IMG/VR virus record: IMGVR_UViG_3300030109_001017
Coordinates: 583-34,813 of that record
Length of the DNA stretch: 34,231 nt
Strand: one strand, 5' to 3'
Source: a virus
The notes beneath the pieces were generated by a model that was not told where the DNA came from, ran no database searches, and saw nothing but the letters and a program-made list of their open reading frames with translations. Shown piece by piece: positions 32,549 through 34,231 of this stretch. Numbering within the stretch: position 1 is the stretch's first letter; each line of letters opens with the position of its first letter. The translations under genes and the position numbers were made by a program.

Positions 32549-32899
32549 ATGGTAGAAGCAATAGACTTCATAAACCAAGTAGGATTCCCGATTGCTAGTG
32601 CGCTAGGATTGGGTTTCTTCATTTGGAAGCTTATAAATAAAATCATTGATGGCATGGAAAAGAAGATAGATGTTGTTGATGAAAAGGTAGACGCTAGTTT
32701 AAATGCTATGGAAGAACGACTTAGTACTAAACTAGATTCTCAATATGGGATTATAGTGGCCCTAATTGACCGCGTAAGATCCCTTGATAATCAAACTGTA
32801 AGACAAGATGTACTTCTTAAAACTTTGTTAGGTATTCCTAACTTAATTGAAATTGATAAAGTGAGTAAAGCAGACCGTGAAGATCAGAGAAAAGATTAA
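32549..32899 (+). CDS. One-TM coiled-coil protein, BhlA/holin-like shape (116 aa)
   Basis: N-terminal hydrophobic helix at residues 7-27 (INQVGFPIASALGLGFFIWK), then a long coiled coil (MEKKIDVVDEKVDASLNAME, ERLSTKLDSQYGIIVALIDR) and a C-terminal part ending DREDQRKD. The FPIA.ALGLG..IWK start resembles small bacteriocin-export/holin-like membrane proteins. It repeats the design of the gene at 18837-19076. A second holin, pinholin regulator or secretion-associated helper are all possible. Its last 23 bases overlap csgF. Confidence 0.6.
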   Translation: MVEAIDFINQVGFPIASALGLGFFIWKLINKIIDGMEKKIDVVDEKVDASLNAMEERLSTKLDSQYGIIVALIDRVRSLDNQTVRQDVLLKTLLGIPNLIEIDKVSKADREDQRKD

Positions 32900-33380
32900 A
32901 AATATATCACTAAATACACTCATTAATTTATTGTTTGTGTTTAATTTTATTTTTTTGTTTATAATACTTTTTTTTAGTAACGCATTAAAGGCTGACGAGT
33001 TACTTTACAAATTTAAAAGTCCTAGCTTTTCTGGAATAAATACATCAAGTCATTATCTTACAATAGAGAACCAAGAGTCTACAAGAAAACAAGCTATTAA
33101 AGATGAGATAGAAGCATATCAAGATCAGTTAGCTAGAGAAGCAGATAACACTACACTTGCAAGGTTTATTCGTAACTTAGAAAGCAGAATCTACGCACAG
33201 TTATCTAGGCAAATGGTAGAACAACTGTTCGGAGAAACACCACAAACATCAGGTACACTTGAGCTAGAGGGAAACACTATTGAATACAAAGTTGAAAATG
33301 AACTTATCACGCTTACTATTACAGATGAAAATGGCGGACAAACCAGTATTACTGTGCCTATTGGTACTTTTACTTTCTAG
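32877..33380 (+). CDS. csgF: CsgF-like curli assembly factor
   Basis: A 167-residue exported protein. The start codon is GTG at 32877 (no ATG in the leader); a long signal peptide runs to about ALKA-39 with hydrophobic core LINLLFVFNFIFLFIILFF. The mature start DELLYKFKSPSFSGINTSSH fits the CsgF N-terminal plug motif (F.NP.FGGN), which in E. coli inserts into the CsgG pore. Then comes a helix (LARFIRNLESRIYAQLSRQM) and a beta part ELITLTITDENGGQTSITVP ending GTFTF, again the CsgF layout. In curli systems CsgF sits at the cell surface and couples secretion to fibre nucleation. csgG overlaps its end by 56 nt. Confidence 0.85.
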   Translation: MKIREKIKNISLNTLINLLFVFNFIFLFIILFFSNALKADELLYKFKSPSFSGINTSSHYLTIENQESTRKQAIKDEIEAYQDQLAREADNTTLARFIRNLESRIYAQLSRQMVEQLFGETPQTSGTLELEGNTIEYKVENELITLTITDENGGQTSITVPIGTFTF

Positions 33381-34140
33381 TTGTGCGTCTAAAGATTTAT
33401 TAAAGGGAGGCGGTATACCTAATATTGTAATTAAAAGTTCCTCAATATTAGAACTACAGTCTGAAGAACTAAACCAACTTCCTTCAGCATTACGCAAACC
33501 AGTAATAGCTATATATCCTAACAGCTTTAAAGATCACACAGGGGCAAGAAGAAGCAATGGGCAGTTCGCGTTGTTTTCTACAGCAATAACCCAAGCCCCT
33601 GAAGCATTTCTTATTAGAGCTTTAAAACACGCAGCAGATGGTAAGTTCTTTCAAGTTGCAGAGCGTGTAGGATTAGACTCGCTTACTAAAGAAAGACAAC
33701 TTATACGCTCAACAAGAGAAACATTTGAAGAGGACAGCAGCGTTAAACCTCTTTTACTAGCAGGACTCTTGATTCAGGGAGGAGTTATTGTTTATGACAG
33801 TAATGTAAAGTCAGGAGGTGCAGGAGCAAGACTGCTAGGAGTAGGAAGTTCTAAACAATACAGGGAAGATTTAATTACCATATCTTTAAGATTAGTTTCT
33901 GTCTCAACAGGAGAGGTACTGATAGAAGTATTAGTATCTAAAACAGTTACATCAGCAGGGATTTCGCAAGACATCTTTAGATTTTTAGATGAAGGACAAA
34001 GACTTGTTGAGGTAGAAGGGGGAGTTGCAGAAAACGAAAGTACTTCTATAGCTCTACAACAGGCAATAGAAGAAGGTGTTTTACAAATAATTAAAATAGG
34101 AATAACCAGGGGGTATTGGGAATATGAAGAAATTAATTAG
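33325..34140 (+). CDS. csgG: CsgG-like curli outer-membrane secretion pore
   Basis: A 271-residue lipoprotein. MKMADKPVLLCLLVLLLSSC gives a lipobox LSSC with lipidated Cys20; ATG 33325 is preferred because the frame opened further upstream lacks a usable signal. Strong CsgG matches: KDHTG (70-73), FSTAITQAPEAFLIRALKHA, SLTKERQLIRSTRETF, YDSNVKSGGAGARLLGVGSS, LRLVSVSTGEVL and the end ITRGYWEYEEIN. E. coli CsgG (277 aa) forms a nine-fold 36-strand pore that exports curli subunits. Length and order are complete here. The constriction loop differs: NGQFALFS aligns with YPASNFS, keeping Phe56 but not Asn55. Overlaps csgF and the following gene. Confidence 0.92.
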   Translation: MKMADKPVLLCLLVLLLSSCASKDLLKGGGIPNIVIKSSSILELQSEELNQLPSALRKPVIAIYPNSFKDHTGARRSNGQFALFSTAITQAPEAFLIRALKHAADGKFFQVAERVGLDSLTKERQLIRSTRETFEEDSSVKPLLLAGLLIQGGVIVYDSNVKSGGAGARLLGVGSSKQYREDLITISLRLVSVSTGEVLIEVLVSKTVTSAGISQDIFRFLDEGQRLVEVEGGVAENESTSIALQQAIEEGVLQIIKIGITRGYWEYEEIN

Positions 34141-34231
34141 TATAGTAGATTTTACTTTATTTAGTGTAGCTGTACTAGCAGGTAGCGTTTATTTATTTAA
34201 CGAAGTTAGAGCTGATGATAATGAAATCTAT
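34124..34231 (+). CDS. Secreted protein start, candidate curli-type substrate (partial)
   Basis: ATG 34124 overlaps the end of csgG by 17 nt and the frame stays open to the window edge (36 codons). MKKLISIVDFTLFSVAVLAG, then SVYLFNEVRADDNEIY: a Sec signal peptide with cleavage expected after RA, and a mature start DDNEIY. I recall curlin-repeat proteins starting similarly (DNEIYI.Q.G), which makes this a candidate substrate for the CsgG pore; a CsgE-like or other periplasmic partner is the alternative. Only the first residues of the mature part are visible, so the role is inference from position and signal. Confidence 0.6.
   Translation, partial: MKKLISIVDFTLFSVAVLAGSVYLFNEVRADDNEIY

Noticed and set aside
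32945-32985. TATAAT-like element inside the csgF signal-peptide codons as a promoter for csgG
   Set aside because: The stretch is extremely T-rich because it encodes a hydrophobic helix, and no -35 hexamer is at the right spacing.
1-34231. tRNA, tmRNA, integrase or attachment site
   Set aside because: No cloverleaf-like sequence, recombinase catalytic motif or tRNA-end duplication was noticed by eye; a tRNAscan-type search was not possible here.

Overview
The window looks like a large part of the genome of an AT-rich, short-tailed (podovirus-like) phage of a marine bacterium. No sheath, tape-measure or baseplate gene is present. Instead there is a large portal (735 aa), a short connector and nozzle-like pair, one long fibre and about 11 kb of probable internal or ejected virion proteins, ending in a 1698-aa giant. 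Several small basic proteins and the 'SDSIPARLSDGEFVM' motif protein resemble families I know from marine phage genomes. The host is not identified. A tandem CTGT-N8-ACAG box, the LexA operator type of gamma- and betaproteobacteria, and curli-secretion genes weakly favour that group.

Layout. (1) 1-1620: short leftward genes of unknown function, with a strong leftward terminator at 645-691. A 22-bp palindromic element sits exactly 20 nt before two of the start codons. A 36-bp imperfect inverted repeat brackets the 213-aa gene. (2) 1621-2508: a control region without convincing protein genes. It holds a third copy of the 22-bp element, two tandem LexA-like boxes, many palindromes and two divergent promoters that both match TTGACA-17-TATAAT exactly. 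The leftward promoter leads within about 113 nt to a strong intrinsic terminator, so it probably makes a small structured RNA. The rightward promoter starts the late genes. (3) 2509-8247: packaging genes (small terminase, a 36-aa membrane peptide, a recombinase-like DNA-binding fragment, large terminase), portal and a charged motif protein. (4) 8382-18150: scaffold, major capsid protein with a terminator behind it, a decoration-like protein, connector, propeller-like tail protein, a 1429-aa fibre with an S74 chaperone domain, and a small unknown gene. (5) 18152-19076: a 2OG-Fe(II) oxygenase and a one-TM coiled-coil protein. (6) 19085-30357: five probable internal or ejection proteins. (7) 30350-32899: a holin of the three-TM type, a chain of very small basic proteins joined by TAATG or ATGA overlaps, and a second TM coiled-coil protein. 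(8) 32877-34231: csgF and csgG homologues followed by the start of a third gene for a secreted protein, cut by the window edge.

The most striking content is the last block: a phage-borne curli-type (type VIII) secretion cassette with an outer-membrane pore, its surface partner and a possible substrate, placed at the end of the late operon beside the lysis-type genes. The second is the probable small RNA at 2299-2411. No tRNA, rRNA, CRISPR array, integrase, polymerase, recognisable endolysin or insertion sequence was seen. All similarity statements are by eye from memory of the families; no database search was run.
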